Origin: Planotetraspora mira
GTDB lineage: Bacteria > Actinomycetota > Actinomycetes > Streptosporangiales > Streptosporangiaceae
Assembly (NCBI RefSeq): GCF_016863275.1
Contig: NZ_BOOO01000047.1
Span: 1-64,000 of the forward strand
Reading direction: 5' to 3'
DNA length: 64,000 nt
The notes under the pieces were generated by a model. That model searched no databases. It was given only the letters and a program-made list of their open reading frames with translations, and had not been told where the DNA came from. Each line of letters begins with the position of its first letter. Position 1 is the stretch's first letter. The position numbers and the translations under genes are program-made. This document shows positions 23,748 to 32,922 of this stretch, one piece after another.

Positions 23748-24812
23748 TCAGGCGTGTGGAAAGTCGTCCCGGGTGCGCTGGAGGTAGCGGTAGACCTCGT
23801 CATCTGCGCGCGTAGCAGCGATCTTGTTCGTGGCGAGGTTGATCGTTGCGTTCCCGGCCATCGACAGCGCCGCCCACGACGCGACCTGGAGACCGAGTGG
23901 CCAGGAGAACGGCTCAGACATGGGCAGAACCGTTGCCGCCGCCCCGGCCGTCACGGCCACGAACGCGAAAACGCCGCTACGCACCCACGTCATCTTGCTT
24001 GCCTTGGCCGCTTTGTCGAGGTCGCCGATCGCGTCTCGCAACTCCAGGCGCATTCCCTCCATGACCTCGTGCGGATTCTCGCCGTAATACCGCGCGAGGT
24101 TGAACTGCATCTTCCGAAGCTCGTGCATCACGCGGCGTCGTTCGTCGTCGTAGCGCGTTCGAAAGGCGATCACCTTCTCGAGGTCGGTGCCCGGAGCGGG
24201 CATGGGGAGCAGGTCGCCCAAGTCCACTTCCAGACAGGGGCCCGCGCCCTCATTCGCGGATGGTGCGTTCACGGCCCAGAAGAACTCTTTGTCGGTGGTG
24301 TAGGTGGACCGCGTCGGCCCGGTGGCGCCCTTCCCCGCGGCGGCGCGTACGAGATGGTCGGCGGCGACCGCGAAGATCATGTGACGAAGCTTCGTATCGA
24401 CCCACACTTCGGTCACCTGGTCATCCGCGGATCGTGCCCGTGCCAGCCCTTCTTCGAGCAGTAGCCGGGTCCAGGCCGGGGGGAACCTGCTCACCGAATA
24501 CCAGTTGCTGACGGCGTCGGCCGCTGGATCCTCCTCCGGCGGTACCAGATCTTCGCGCGACACGTGCTTCAGCAGGCGGTCGAGTTCCGTTTCGAACGTG
24601 GAGTGGAGTGCACTCGGGTATCCCCATAGCGAGATCGGCTCATACAGCCCGGACTCCGCCAGCCGTAACAGCGTCCTGCTGCGTTCGGTCCGCTCCGCAT
24701 ACCGGCGCCATTCGTGGGGTGCGATGCTCGCCACCGAATCCCAGTAGAGAACGGCCTGGAACAACGCAGACTCCGGCGGCGTCATGCCGGGGTAGTAGAG
24801 CATCTGCGGCAT
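23748..24812 (-). CDS. DUF6236-like hypothetical protein
   Basis: The 354-aa protein starts at ATG 24812, after GGGAGGAAAG. It begins MPQMLYYPGMTPPESALFQA, then VLYWDSVASIAP, which resembles the N terminus of DUF6236 proteins. The middle is charged and helical, with KMQFNLARYYGENPHEVMEG near residue 240. Two hydrophobic stretches follow (SGVFAFVAVTAGAAATVLPM and LQVASWAALSMAGNATINLA). The family is widely found near defence or accessory loci, but its function is not known. The nearest same-strand genes are separated, so it may be monocistronic. Confidence 0.6.
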   Translation of the reverse strand: MPQMLYYPGMTPPESALFQAVLYWDSVASIAPHEWRRYAERTERSRTLLRLAESGLYEPISLWGYPSALHSTFETELDRLLKHVSREDLVPPEEDPAADAVSNWYSVSRFPPAWTRLLLEEGLARARSADDQVTEVWVDTKLRHMIFAVAADHLVRAAAGKGATGPTRSTYTTDKEFFWAVNAPSANEGAGPCLEVDLGDLLPMPAPGTDLEKVIAFRTRYDDERRRVMHELRKMQFNLARYYGENPHEVMEGMRLELRDAIGDLDKAAKASKMTWVRSGVFAFVAVTAGAAATVLPMSEPFSWPLGLQVASWAALSMAGNATINLATNKIAATRADDEVYRYLQRTRDDFPHA

Positions 24813-24935
24813 TGCTTTCCTCCCAGCCGAGGAATTCGAATGCGGCGACAGTCGGTCGCTCCGCCGAGCAACCACTATGCGTCCGCACCACTGACGGCGC
24901 CACGCAGGCGACAAGAAATGTCGGCACCTGCCTTC

Positions 24936-25060
24936 TGCGGTGCGGCTTTGCGGTGCGGCTTTTGCGGGCGGCTTGGGGTACGGCCCTGCGGTGTGGCTTG
25001 GCGGTGTGGCTTTTGCGGGGCCTTGCCGTACGGCCTTGCAGTGTGGCTTTTGGGTGCGGC
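24936..25060. repeat. Imperfect tandem repeats of a 14-20-base unit
   Basis: On the minus strand a unit like AAGCC(G/A)CACCGC recurs about six times over 125 bases between two minus-strand genes, with spacers of GCAAAAG or GGGCCGTACC type. The stretch is not coding in any well-biased frame. Slippage-type variable repeats or a compact set of protein-binding sites are both possible. Confidence 0.7.
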
Positions 25061-25064
25061 CCGC

Positions 25065-25661
25065 TCAGTACCATGCGGTCAGCCCGGCCGCCCCCGCTCC
25101 ATTCTCGGAGGCGTGGCGGAGGACGCCGAGCGGTCGATCGAGCAGTTCGGCCACATCGAAGTCCGGACTCTCCCCGAGCCCGGACATCCATTCGTCGATG
25201 CGCGCAAGAACCGCGGCACGCTGAGGCGCGGTGAGCGCCAAGGCGGCCTCGGCCAGCGGCAACACTTGACGGACCTCTTCAGCGGTGAGCAGGAAGTCGC
25301 CCAACCAACCGGGTGACGATGAGACCCCTTCGGCCTCGAGCCCGTACCGCAGGGCCACCGCCGGCCTGACCTTGCGGACTGCCGTGACGTACAGACCCGG
25401 GCCCTCCTCCGCCGGATAGAGCGCCATGAGCGCATCGCGCACGGTGTCCGGGATCGGTCCGTGGCTGAGGATCAGGTCGATCAGGCGGCCGGCCGCCGAG
25501 GTCGGTTGACCGGGCTGCGATGTGAAGGACACTTCGCGATCATCGGCATGGCCCGGAATCGCAGGTCGTCTGCCGGCCGGGGAAGCGAACCGTTCCGACA
25601 ACGGCACGGCCTCGTCGCCGGGGATGACGCCGACGATCCACACTCCCGTGGAACTCACCAT
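25065..25661 (-). CDS. Hypothetical protein
   Basis: The 198-aa protein starts at ATG 25661, where GGGAG lies upstream. It is a soluble protein with an N-terminal segment WIVGVIPGDEAVPLSERFAS. A helical part follows (SAAGRLIDLILSHGPIPDTV and LTAEEVRQVLPLAEAALAL). No catalytic motif is visible and I do not recognise the family. It is divergent from the histidine kinase gene at 25795 and may share its promoter region. Confidence 0.6.
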   Translation of the reverse strand: MVSSTGVWIVGVIPGDEAVPLSERFASPAGRRPAIPGHADDREVSFTSQPGQPTSAAGRLIDLILSHGPIPDTVRDALMALYPAEEGPGLYVTAVRKVRPAVALRYGLEAEGVSSSPGWLGDFLLTAEEVRQVLPLAEAALALTAPQRAAVLARIDEWMSGLGESPDFDVAELLDRPLGVLRHASENGAGAAGLTAWY

Positions 25662-25794
25662 GTGCTCCCGGCCGCTCAGGCTGTCAACATGCCGGATCTT
25701 GCCATACGGACGCACTGTCGTGAGCCCTCGATCGAGCCACCCGTAACCGCCGCTTTCCGGCGGGTGTGGTCCACTGGTCAGGGGGAGCTGCGAG

Positions 25795-27216
25795 ATGAGC
25801 GCGCCACAGCGGTGGTCCATCACAACGCGCATCACTCTGTTCACCGGCGTGGTGGCGGCTCTGCTCTCTGCGCTGCTCGCCACGACGCTCATGATCGCCA
25901 TCAACCGGGTCGCCACGGACTTCCTCACCGACGAACTCGCGGCGAACGCCGGGCGTGTGGCCACGGCGGTGGAGCAGGGCCGGATCCCCTATCCCCTCGC
26001 GTACCACCAGTCCCGCAACATGCAGGTCGTCGACTCACGGGGCCGGGTCGTCGCCGCCACCAAGGCACTACAGGGCCAGCCGCGCATGGCGAAGTTCACC
26101 TCCGACGGCAGGACGAGCGCGACCTCCGTCGTATGCGGCGGGGTCTTCCCGATGGGGGAGTGCAACATCGTGGTCGCGAGATCGGCCCGCTACGGCGGTG
26201 AGAGCTGGATCATCTACAGCGCCTCCCCAGTGACGCCCACGTGGGTCGATCCGCGGCTGGCCGCGCTGGTGGGAGGGAGCGCGGTGACGCTCGCCGCCGC
26301 GGTCACCTACCTCGGCCACCGGATCGCCAAGGCGTCCCTCAGGCCGGTGAGCGCCATCCAGGCGGAACTCGAGGAGATCAACGCCAGCTGTCCTGATCGC
26401 CGGGTGCCCGTGCCATCCAGCCAGGACGAGATCCACGCTCTCGCGGAAAGCGTCAACCACACTCTGAGCCGGTTGGAGGCCGCGTTGCTACAGCAGCGCC
26501 AGTTCGTCTCCGACGCGTCCCACGACCTGCGCAGTCCGATCGCCGCGATGCAGGCCGAGGTGGAGGATGCTCTGATCGCACCCCAGGAGACCAGCGTGCC
26601 CAAGCTGGGTGTGGCCGTTCTGGACGATCTCAAGCGGCTGCAGGCGATCGTGCATGATCTGCTGACCATCGCCCGCCTGGACTCCGGGATGCCCGGCGCG
26701 CGCGAGCCCGTCGACCTTGCCATCCTTGTCTCCAACGAGTTGCGGACGCGTCGCCCGGCCAAGCAGATCGAGTCGGCGCTCGAACCTGGCGTGCTTGTCG
26801 TGGGCGACCGTTCACGGCTGATCCGCGTGTTCACCAACCTCATCGACAACGCTCAGCGGCATGCGGAAAGCACGATCACCGTGAACGTACGGCGGGAGCC
26901 GGGGGACGATCAGCACTTCGCAAACGGCGTCGCGGTGCTGGAGGTCATCGACGACGGCCCCGGCATCGATCCGGACAAGCGCGAACTGGTCTTCCAGCGC
27001 TTCATCCGGCTGGACGCCGCCCGCACCAAGGACGCCGGCGGTGCGGGGCTGGGTCTGGCGATCGCCCGGCAGATCGCCGAGAACAACGGGGGGACCCTCC
27101 GGATCGAAGACAGCCCTCGCGGCGCACGCTTCGTCCTCCGGCTTCCGGCCGCGCCGGGGAGCCGTGAGGCCGATGAGCCGGCGTCGTCGTACGACATGCT
27201 CAATTGGCGCGACTGA
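25795..27216 (+). CDS. Orphan sensor histidine kinase (HisKA type)
   Basis: The 473-aa protein has one N-terminal helix (RITLFTGVVAALLSALLATT), an external sensing part of about 110 residues with two Cys (VCGGVFPMGEC), then a second helix and a HAMP-like linker. The dimerisation box is SDASHDLRSPIAAMQAEVE, with catalytic His. The ATPase has NLIDNAQRHAES, then DDGPGIDPDKR and GAGLGLAIARQIAE. No response regulator gene is next to it, so its partner must be elsewhere. Two nearby Cys outside suggest a redox or metal signal. Confidence 0.92.
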   Translation: MSAPQRWSITTRITLFTGVVAALLSALLATTLMIAINRVATDFLTDELAANAGRVATAVEQGRIPYPLAYHQSRNMQVVDSRGRVVAATKALQGQPRMAKFTSDGRTSATSVVCGGVFPMGECNIVVARSARYGGESWIIYSASPVTPTWVDPRLAALVGGSAVTLAAAVTYLGHRIAKASLRPVSAIQAELEEINASCPDRRVPVPSSQDEIHALAESVNHTLSRLEAALLQQRQFVSDASHDLRSPIAAMQAEVEDALIAPQETSVPKLGVAVLDDLKRLQAIVHDLLTIARLDSGMPGAREPVDLAILVSNELRTRRPAKQIESALEPGVLVVGDRSRLIRVFTNLIDNAQRHAESTITVNVRREPGDDQHFANGVAVLEVIDDGPGIDPDKRELVFQRFIRLDAARTKDAGGAGLGLAIARQIAENNGGTLRIEDSPRGARFVLRLPAAPGSREADEPASSYDMLNWRD

Positions 27217-27234
27217 GGCTGTGCGTGAGGACGT

Positions 27235-27756
27235 ATGGTCCTTGTCGTGCCTGGCTTCATTCAGCGCCCGAGTGCGCGCCTGCTCGTTGCGGACGATCAC
27301 GACCGGCTTCTGCTTTTCAGTAGCGTGGACGCCACGTGGTTCACCCCTGGCGGGGGTATCGACGATGGCGAGCCGCTCACGATGGCGGCGGTGCGTGAGC
27401 TGCGCGAAGAGACCGGCTATCAGGTGGAGCCAGAGGAACTGGGCCCGGTCGTGGCCACGACCTCGGGTCACTGGAGGGCGGGCTGGGACGGCCAGATCCG
27501 GTTCTCGGTCGAGTCGTACTTCTTCCTGCGGGTGCAGGAGTTCGCTCTGGACAGCGCGGGGCTCGATCGCTACGAGCTCGATTTCATCACCGGGCATCGA
27601 TGGTGGTCACTGGCTGAGCTTCAGACCACAGAGGAGAACGTCGTCCCGTGGGGTCTGGCCGGGCTAATGGAGCGGCTCTACGCGGGCGAGATCCCGGCAG
27701 AGCCGGTCCGGCTTCCCTGGCATCACCCCGAGTTCGCTCACCTGGCCGACGCGTAG
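27235..27756 (+). CDS. Nudix hydrolase
   Basis: The 173-aa protein has a clear Nudix box, GGGIDDGEPLTMAAVRELRE followed by ETGY, matching GX5EX7REUXEEXGU. It hydrolyses a nucleoside-diphosphate-linked molecule in the cytoplasm with Mg2+; the substrate cannot be named. It starts at ATG 27235, 18 bases after the kinase stop, so it is probably cotranscribed with the histidine kinase, and the pair is followed by a terminator. Confidence 0.92.
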   Translation: MVLVVPGFIQRPSARLLVADDHDRLLLFSSVDATWFTPGGGIDDGEPLTMAAVRELREETGYQVEPEELGPVVATTSGHWRAGWDGQIRFSVESYFFLRVQEFALDSAGLDRYELDFITGHRWWSLAELQTTEENVVPWGLAGLMERLYAGEIPAEPVRLPWHHPEFAHLADA

Positions 27757-27773
27757 TCACCTCGGGTGCGGGG

Positions 27774-27807
27774 AAGTCCGTACGCCTCAACGGCCGTGTA
27801 CGGATTT
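27774..27807 (+). terminator. Intrinsic terminator
   Basis: A 10-bp stem with one G-T pair (27774-27783 with 27798-27807, AAGTCCGTAC/GTACGGATTT) follows the Nudix stop by 17 bases. Confidence 0.7.
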
Positions 27808-28587
27808 CGAGCGGTTGCGCCTTCGTGTGATCAAAGGTCGGGATCGCATATCTCTTCGTGGTTCCCCTGCCCCGCCGTACGTTCGGGCGAAGGTGCACAG
27901 CGGCGCATCCGCTTTAGGAGAGCGCGGTCGGTATTTGTCTCTCGTTGCGGATGATCTGCAAGAACGCCCTCTAAGGCGCTCGCTATTCGCGTGATCATCC
28001 CGTCCATGTCCCGCATCGCCGTGGGTCACTCGCGTCATCGATCCGGTGGTGACGTTCGTCGGGTATATGTGTCTTTGATCCGCAATGCGGATGCCTCGGC
28101 TGCCGCTCATATCCCGCCGGCGCCCGAATCGGGAGTAGTGATACCCATGTCTTTGTCGCGCAGGGCGTTCGTTGCCCCAATACTGCCGTCCCTTAACGCC
28201 GGTTCGAGCGTCATCGAATCCATCCTTCGCCTGACTCAGGCCGGTTGGAACCGGGCGGATATGTTCCCCCCCCCTTCTGGCAACTCCGTCTCAATTTGGG
28301 CTTGACTTTTACCTTTCATGACGTACCGTTTACTTTGACGTAGGAGCACACGTCACGCTGCACCCTCGAACAGGCGCCGACCTGGATGAGGTACGGGATA
28401 TGCCCGCACGAGCGCCGTAGAGCGCTGAGGCTGACCCAGCAGAGTGGAGATGTGACTTCAGCGCTCCCTGCTCACGGGCCGGATCCGTGTCGTGGGGAAG
28501 CGAGGGCCGGTTCGGCGTCTCCGGTTCCCGCGTGTGTTCTCCGCGGGAGAGGTTCCCGCGGTGCTGGGAGCCGAGGAGGCAACCACA
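27808..28587. other. Long intergenic leader at the island edge
   Basis: The region has no gene with good codon bias. It becomes more AT-rich towards its end, where a TTGACT-like -35 box and T-rich strings (about 28302-28340) could form the promoter of the next operon. A GAGGAGG Shine-Dalgarno at 28573-28579 ends it. This marks the start of the defence island. Confidence 0.5.
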
Positions 28588-30564
28588 GTGTCGTCGAACA
28601 ACATTCTGCAGCCGAGCCCGGACGGGCTCTCTAAGCCCATCAGGCATGTCCCGCCGATTCCGGAGCCGTCCGACCATCGGGCCCTCCGTGCGGCTCTTAA
28701 GAAGCACGGCATGAGCGATCGTGCCGCGGGTGCCATCTCCACCATCTGGACCAACCCGGGCGCTGTCCTGCCCCAGGTCACCAACCCGCAGCGGCGTAGG
28801 GTCCCCGGCGGATACATGCTGGTGGTCTCGGGACAGGTCTACACGGCGCGGCTCATGCCGGACCCTTACAACCCTCGCAATGCTGACCAGGTGCAGTTCG
28901 CGCTGGCCGGCGCCGAGGGTGCCCCGCCTGCCGTGCTCGTGTCAGCAGTTGAACATGGCGTCGGGGAGATGGCCGTCCAGGTTCCGACTCCTGACGTGCT
29001 CATCGGTCAGCTTGCGTGGGCGGTTCAGAACACGCGTCTCCGGAACACCCCCCACCCCAGCATCGAGGCTCAGGGGATCATGGATCCGCCGATCGGGGTG
29101 GCGACGACGTTCTTCTTCGAGGGGGATGAGGCTGCACCGATCACCGTCCCTCTGGTGAGGGAAGGCTCCAGCCGTGTTTCTCACGGCCACCGGTATCTCG
29201 ATGTCAGCGTCGACGACGTGCTGTACAACCTGCCGCGCAGCGCCAGCGCCATGGACAGCCACATCTCCCGGCTCAACGGCTACGCCGATAAGCCTGCTGA
29301 CGAGATCGAGCTGACCGAACAGGCGGCGGTGCGGTGCGCGGTCACCGAATTCGAGCTGATCATCGGTGTAGAGCCGGACATCCCTGGGACACTCGATCTC
29401 TCCCAGGCGATCAAGGCGAGGGTCGCGCAGGACCATCTCAACCCCAAGACGAAGTGGTCGACAGCGTCCAAGAACACCTCCCTGGCCGAGGAGTGCTTGC
29501 TCTCAGCCCTCAAGGCGGGCGTCATCGGGTCCGAAGATGAGGCGAAGTGGCTCGGCGGCTACCTCACCCGTGCGGCGGCCTCCACGCGCAAGATTCCGCC
29601 GTACGGCGATGATCGAGCCGCGTGGATCATTCACATGTTCACGACGAACGAGAAGACGGCGCACGACGCGATCCGTGCACCGATCGCACTTGTCCTGACG
29701 GAGGACGAGGACGCATCCACGCGCAAGCGAGCTGTCCGCGTCGAGGGAAACACCAAGCTTCCCCTGGGTATCGAGGTGGTCTCCCGCGAGCTGCACGGTC
29801 ACCCTCTCTTCTCGGAGGCGAAGGTCACCCAGTTCCGCAACGCTCTCAAGGACGCTCTGCCTCGCAACCTCAGCACTCGGGGACCGTGGAAGCGCACCAA
29901 GCGAACTCCTCAGGCCCTGTGGGAGGCCGCGGCTAAGGAACTGGTCGACGGTATGCCTGGCGGCCCGGCAGGGACCGAGCTGTGGGTGCGCGCCGCCTAC
30001 GTGCTGTGCAAGCACGGGATGATCGGAGGTCCGCGTCACGACCAGGGGGAAAGGAGCGACCGGCGTCCCGCTGGGGAAGTCATCGAGGCGCTTCTGACAA
30101 CCGGCGCCGGGCTCCGGCATCTGCGTCAGAGCCTGGAAGACGACCGGGCGGGTCTGCGGCCACGGCGGGTCAACGAGCAGGGGCAGCCGATGAAGACCGC
30201 GGCGGGCGACGACGTCGTGATCAACAGTGAGTTCCTGCGCGAAAAGCTCGCTCCCAAGGACGGCGTGGTGGAGGTTCCGATCACGCCGGAGGACGGGGCA
30301 TACAAGCGCTTCAGGGCCGCCATGGAGAACGTGAAGAAGAATGTCCGCTTGCTGGAGGACAGCATGCGCAATCTGGCCGGCGTCCACATGCCGGACGAAG
30401 AGATTCCCTTGGTGGAACAGACCGGAAAGCCGGACATTCTCCTTCTCCGGGAGGAGCTCAAGGCCATGGCCGAGACCGCAGACACGTGGCTGATCGCAGT
30501 CATGGAAGCCCAGGGCGGCAACCTCGTCGACGAAGAAAACGAGTCGGACGCGGAGGCCTCCTGA
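28588..30564 (+). CDS. Unrecognised 658-aa protein, first gene of a two-gene module
   Basis: The start is GTG 28588, 8 bases after GAGGAGG. I do not recognise a family over the whole length. The N-terminal quarter has YTARLMPDPYNPRNADQ and, around residue 195, ITVPLVREGSSRVSHGHRYL; this loosely resembles the ParB/Srx or DGQHR (DndB-like) pattern, where a DPYNPR strand and an EGxxR/GH segment mark the active site. That is inference only. The middle and C terminus are helical, with SMRNLAGVHMPDEEIPLVEQ near the end. The next gene overlaps its stop (TGATG), so both are translated together. Confidence 0.7.
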   Translation: MSSNNILQPSPDGLSKPIRHVPPIPEPSDHRALRAALKKHGMSDRAAGAISTIWTNPGAVLPQVTNPQRRRVPGGYMLVVSGQVYTARLMPDPYNPRNADQVQFALAGAEGAPPAVLVSAVEHGVGEMAVQVPTPDVLIGQLAWAVQNTRLRNTPHPSIEAQGIMDPPIGVATTFFFEGDEAAPITVPLVREGSSRVSHGHRYLDVSVDDVLYNLPRSASAMDSHISRLNGYADKPADEIELTEQAAVRCAVTEFELIIGVEPDIPGTLDLSQAIKARVAQDHLNPKTKWSTASKNTSLAEECLLSALKAGVIGSEDEAKWLGGYLTRAAASTRKIPPYGDDRAAWIIHMFTTNEKTAHDAIRAPIALVLTEDEDASTRKRAVRVEGNTKLPLGIEVVSRELHGHPLFSEAKVTQFRNALKDALPRNLSTRGPWKRTKRTPQALWEAAAKELVDGMPGGPAGTELWVRAAYVLCKHGMIGGPRHDQGERSDRRPAGEVIEALLTTGAGLRHLRQSLEDDRAGLRPRRVNEQGQPMKTAAGDDVVINSEFLREKLAPKDGVVEVPITPEDGAYKRFRAAMENVKKNVRLLEDSMRNLAGVHMPDEEIPLVEQTGKPDILLLREELKAMAETADTWLIAVMEAQGGNLVDEENESDAEAS

Positions 30565-30929
30565 TGAAGAGGATGGTCTACACGGCGCTCACCCAGATCG
30601 CGGGGACCCGCCTCCAGCGGACGATGCCCCTGCCATTGCGGCCGGTTCCGGAGCACCTTCCGGACCTGTCCCGTGCGGTGTACATCACTGAGGACGAGGA
30701 CGGCAAGATCTGCTACGTCGGGTCCGTCTACCGGCCGGCTGATCCGAACGGTCTCGCCAGCCACATCGGGGAGTACCTGCGGGATGATCCGCGGACGGGC
30801 AAGTGGAGCAGGATCTACGTGCTGCCCTTGCGCCCAGATACCTCCGAGGTCGACGTACGGCGGTTGGGGGGAGAGGTCGCCGGATGGCTTCTCCCGTACG
30901 ACCGGGAGCGCTGGCCGCAGGCCAGCTGA
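30564..30929 (+). CDS. Small GIY-YIG-like protein, degenerate active site
   Basis: The 121-aa protein begins at ATG 30564, within the stop of the upstream gene. It has the pattern AVYITEDEDGKICYVGSV, where VYI and YVG stand for the GIY and YIG of this nuclease fold. The next helix reads GLASHIGEYLRDD; the catalytic Arg normally found there (R-L/xxH) is absent. It may be inactive and act as a DNA-binding or regulatory partner of the 658-aa protein. A very strong terminator follows, closing the two-gene transcript. Confidence 0.65.
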   Translation: MKRMVYTALTQIAGTRLQRTMPLPLRPVPEHLPDLSRAVYITEDEDGKICYVGSVYRPADPNGLASHIGEYLRDDPRTGKWSRIYVLPLRPDTSEVDVRRLGGEVAGWLLPYDRERWPQAS

Positions 30930-30941
30930 GCCACAGATCTG

Positions 30942-30975
30942 AAGGGGGTGAGCTGCTCAGGCAGCTCACCCCCTT
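30942..30975 (+). terminator. Very strong intrinsic terminator
   Basis: A 15-bp perfect stem (30942-30956 with 30961-30975, AAGGGGGTGAGCTGC and its complement) has a 4-base TCAG loop and ends in a short T run. It isolates the two-gene module from the next gene. Confidence 0.9.
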
Positions 30976-31306
30976 TCTGCAGAGGCCGGAGACCATCTCT
31001 ATTTACGGTCCTGCCGCCTCTTGAAGCAGATGGCCGTGAGGGCCGACCCGCTAGCGGCTCGGCAGCATGTCCCGGCAACCGGGATGCTGAGACAGCCAGA
31101 CGCGTCCGTGCGATAGTGCATGGGCGATGAACAGGACAGCATTAACGAAAAGATCCACATCGCTCTCGATGGGTAGGCATTCTCCCAGCTTGGCCGGAGG
31201 TCATGCCGTGATCGTCTGCGGCTTGGCGTGGCGTGATAGTGCTTATGGCGACTTGCCGGATCAGCAGGCCTACCCATAATGATCATTAGGCTGCACAATT
31301 CACTGC
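30976..31306. other. Intergenic region before the EVE-HNH gene
   Basis: No gene is seen. A 10-base palindrome AATGATCATT at 31278-31287 and a CACAAT-like -10 box just upstream of GTG 31307 could form a short promoter with a nearly leaderless start. Confidence 0.45.
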
Positions 31307-32263
31307 GTGCGCACATATGTCGGAGTCACGGACGGCAGCTGGTATCACTTCCTTGCAGACCGCCCGGCCTTGAGCGAAGCCAACTTCTGGCGCCCGTCGG
31401 GCGGTATGCAGTTCCGCGCGCTCAAGCCCGGAGAGCCGTTCTTCTTTAAAACCCACCACGAAGACAAGCGGGTCGTCCGCCGAGGGCCCTATAACCGCGT
31501 GGTTGGCGGCGGCTTCTTTGATGCCTTCGAGCCGCTGCCTCTCTCGGAGGCCTGGCAGATCTTCGGTGAGGCCAACGGCGCTGCCGACATGGAGCAGATG
31601 AGACGGCGGATCAGTCAGTACCGCAAGCAACCGATAGCCGAGGGTGAAGATCCCTTCATCGGCTGCATCTTGCTCCGGGACACTTGCTTCTTCAGCCCTC
31701 CTGCGCCCGCTCCTCCCGACTTCGCCCCCAATATTGTTCAGGGCAAGGGCTATGACCTGGCCGCTCCCGAGTCCGGATACTTTCGTGAACTGGTTGCTCG
31801 CCTGCTCGACGGCCGCCAGGTCGAGGGCGATCCCGTGCAATCATGGTCGCGCGAAGGCCCAGTTTTTGGTGATCCCCGGTTGACCCCACAGCGCCTCGGA
31901 CAGAGGGCTTTTCAAGCAGTCGTCCTCAACGCCTACCATCGACAATGCGCGATCACCGGCAGCAGAATCGTCCCTGCTCTCCAAGCCGCTCACATCCGCC
32001 CGGTCAGCTCCGGCGGTCAACATCGCCTGGACAATGGCATTCTGTTGCGTTCAGACGTGCACACTATGTTTGATCGTGGCTATCTGGGCGTCGATGCGGA
32101 GTATCGGCTGTGCGTAAGTCCACGCCTGCGAGAACAGTTCGGCAATGGTGATGAGTTCTATCGGCGTGCCGGAGCTGTGATCGCGCTACCCGATGAGCGG
32201 CATGGCCGCCCTGATCGTGACGTTTTGGGATGGCATCTAAGAGAGGTGTTTTTATCCTCCTGA
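31307..32263 (+). CDS. EVE/PUA-like and HNH nuclease, probable modified-DNA restriction enzyme
   Basis: The 318-aa protein joins a PUA/EVE-like reader to an HNH nuclease. Residues 1-75 have YVGVTDGSWYHFLADRPALSE, then FFFKTH and VVGGGFF, as in EVE/ASCH-type modified-base binders. Residues 214-262 have CAITGSR, AAHIRPVSSGG, NGILLRSDVHTMFDRGY, with H229, N243 and H252 as the HNH residues. Such fusions act as type IV restriction enzymes that cut DNA with modified cytosine. The modification recognised cannot be named. It lies beside the other defence genes, which supports the role. Confidence 0.8.
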   Translation: MRTYVGVTDGSWYHFLADRPALSEANFWRPSGGMQFRALKPGEPFFFKTHHEDKRVVRRGPYNRVVGGGFFDAFEPLPLSEAWQIFGEANGAADMEQMRRRISQYRKQPIAEGEDPFIGCILLRDTCFFSPPAPAPPDFAPNIVQGKGYDLAAPESGYFRELVARLLDGRQVEGDPVQSWSREGPVFGDPRLTPQRLGQRAFQAVVLNAYHRQCAITGSRIVPALQAAHIRPVSSGGQHRLDNGILLRSDVHTMFDRGYLGVDAEYRLCVSPRLREQFGNGDEFYRRAGAVIALPDERHGRPDRDVLGWHLREVFLSS

Positions 32264-32550
32264 GGACTGTCCGCAGGACGCCGCCAGACGCTGAAATCTG
32301 CCGGTCGGCCTCCCTGGATAGCCACGTCTCGGCCTGCTTTACCTGCTTCTCGTCCTCGCCCCGCCCCCCACGTGACAAGAGTGAAAGCGCACGTAGCCTG
32401 CCGTCCTCAGCGTCGGCTGTGCGTGAGCCGAACGTCACGAGCGAGCCGACGCCCGCTCCCCAGTTTGAACAGCGCCTCGTGATCGGACTTCCGCCTATCG
32501 GCCGAAGCCGGGTGTGTCACCGTTGCTTCAATAACATGGCCAGGCACGCT
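32264..32550. other. Intergenic stretch, nothing recognised
   Basis: The open frame here has unbiased codons and a poor start. It lies between convergent genes (EVE-HNH plus and MazG-like minus), so it probably holds their terminators, though no clear hairpin was found. Confidence 0.45.
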
Positions 32551-32892
32551 TCACTCGGCTGACGTCACCTTATCGAGCCACAGTCGGCGGCTGAAACCGC
32601 CTCGCTGGGCCCGCTTGTGGTGTGCTGCCTCCTGAACCTGCTCGTCGGAGAATCCGAAGGTTCCGGCGAGGGCTGCTAGGACCTCATAGAGGTCAGCAAG
32701 TTCTCCTAGGCGATCATCTGGACCGGCTTGTCGCAGTTCTTCGGCCTCTTCGGCGAGCTTGGCTGTCAGCGCGGGGACAAGCTCTGACTTATCAAGTACG
32801 CGGACCTTGGCTGTCCGGCCGTTGGCTTCGATGATTTCGGGGATCCGATCACGGACCAGCTTGCCGTAGATGATCGTCTGTTCTTGGCTCAA
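32551..32892 (-). CDS. MazG-like nucleotide pyrophosphohydrolase
   Basis: The 113-aa protein starts at TTG 32892, with AAGGA 8-9 bases upstream. It has YGKLVRDRIPEIIEANG, a typical opening of small MazG-like proteins, then LAEEAEELRQAG, with the acidic EExxE metal-binding motif, and LGELADLYEVLAAL, with the second acidic pair. It would hydrolyse nucleoside triphosphates, including (d)NTPs or alarmones. Its start region faces the divergent HNH gene at 32923 with only 30 bases between them. Such enzymes occur in defence islands, where nucleotide control may block phage. Confidence 0.82.
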   Translation of the reverse strand: MSQEQTIIYGKLVRDRIPEIIEANGRTAKVRVLDKSELVPALTAKLAEEAEELRQAGPDDRLGELADLYEVLAALAGTFGFSDEQVQEAAHHKRAQRGGFSRRLWLDKVTSAE

Positions 32893-32922
32893 AATGTCGT
32901 CCTTCTGGCCGATACTGCCCGT

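Noticed and set aside
27991-28305. Plus-strand 104-aa frame in the gap before the island
   Set aside because: Codon use is neutral, there is no ribosome-binding site and no recognisable motif.
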